Assembly (NCBI GenBank): GCA_902489855.1
Contig: CABUBS010000134.1
Span: 1-5,687 of the forward strand
DNA length: 5,687 bases
Direction: 5' to 3'
From: an uncultured Collinsella sp.
GTDB lineage: Bacteria; Actinomycetota; Coriobacteriia; Coriobacteriales; Coriobacteriaceae
Shown here: positions 5,604-5,687 of the stretch, piece after piece
How positions within the stretch are numbered: the first letter of the stretch is position 1
Layout of the letters: each line of letters starts with the position of its first letter
Notes under the pieces: generated by a model
What the model was told of the DNA's origin: nothing
What the model saw: only the letters and a program-made list of their open reading frames with translations
Databases searched by the model: none
Program-made: the position numbers and the translations under genes

Positions 5604-5687
5604 AGCCGACGGGGCCGCGTGCCCGCCCGCAATATATTTGATTGCCTGCTCGGGCAGTCCTGCGCAAGACGAAGGCCACATTAAGTG

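Noticed and set aside
5418..5681. Minus-strand frame of 87 codons at the right end
   Set aside because: Mostly antisense to the catalytic domain of the hydrolase, with no recognisable content.
5604..5687. Terminator of the hydrolase gene
   Set aside because: Only 4-bp stems (GGGC/GCCC and CTGC/GCAG) without a T tract; not good enough to call.

Overview
The window looks like a chromosomal segment of a gut actinobacterium of the Coriobacteriia, most likely Collinsella or a close relative. This is inferred from the GC-rich coding style of the right half, a classical actinobacterial-type GalE, and a secreted coiled-coil/papain-fold peptidoglycan hydrolase of a kind common in that class. No rRNA, tRNA or CRISPR array is visible, and the species cannot be fixed from this sequence alone.

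Layout, left to right. Bases 1-345 hold a decayed protein fragment, probably the C-terminal end of a transposase, readable only across two frame changes. Bases 345-521 contain no gene I can support. Bases 522-2481 carry a compact two-gene module on the minus strand: an AAA/ABC-type ATPase of the OLD-like/AAA_15 kind (432 aa), followed with an 8-base overlap by a 222-aa protein with a Cys-rich N-terminus and a PD-(D/E)XK-like nuclease core. Both genes appear to start at TTG, and the overlap suggests translational coupling. Bases 2563-2685 are a short plus-strand reading frame, divergent from the ATPase. It ends exactly where an IS3-family element seems to begin, so it is probably the N-terminal stump of an interrupted gene. 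The IS3 remnant (about 2683-2993) keeps a left end and a frameshifted orfA only.

The right half is housekeeping. galE (minus strand, 3069-4130) has a strong intrinsic terminator that abuts the IS3 remnant. A 267-base divergent intergenic region (4131-4397) follows, then a plus-strand gene for a secreted PcsB/CwlO-like cell-wall hydrolase (4398-5603).

The ATPase/nuclease pair, lying between transposase debris and chromosomal housekeeping genes, has the usual look of a small defence island. The general plan (SMC/ABC-like ATPase sensor plus nuclease effector) is that of Septu, PARIS and similar systems. The effector here does not match their known partners (HNH or TOPRIM) by eye, so this is the best candidate in the window for an undescribed or poorly described antiphage system. 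That role is inference and is not shown by the sequence.
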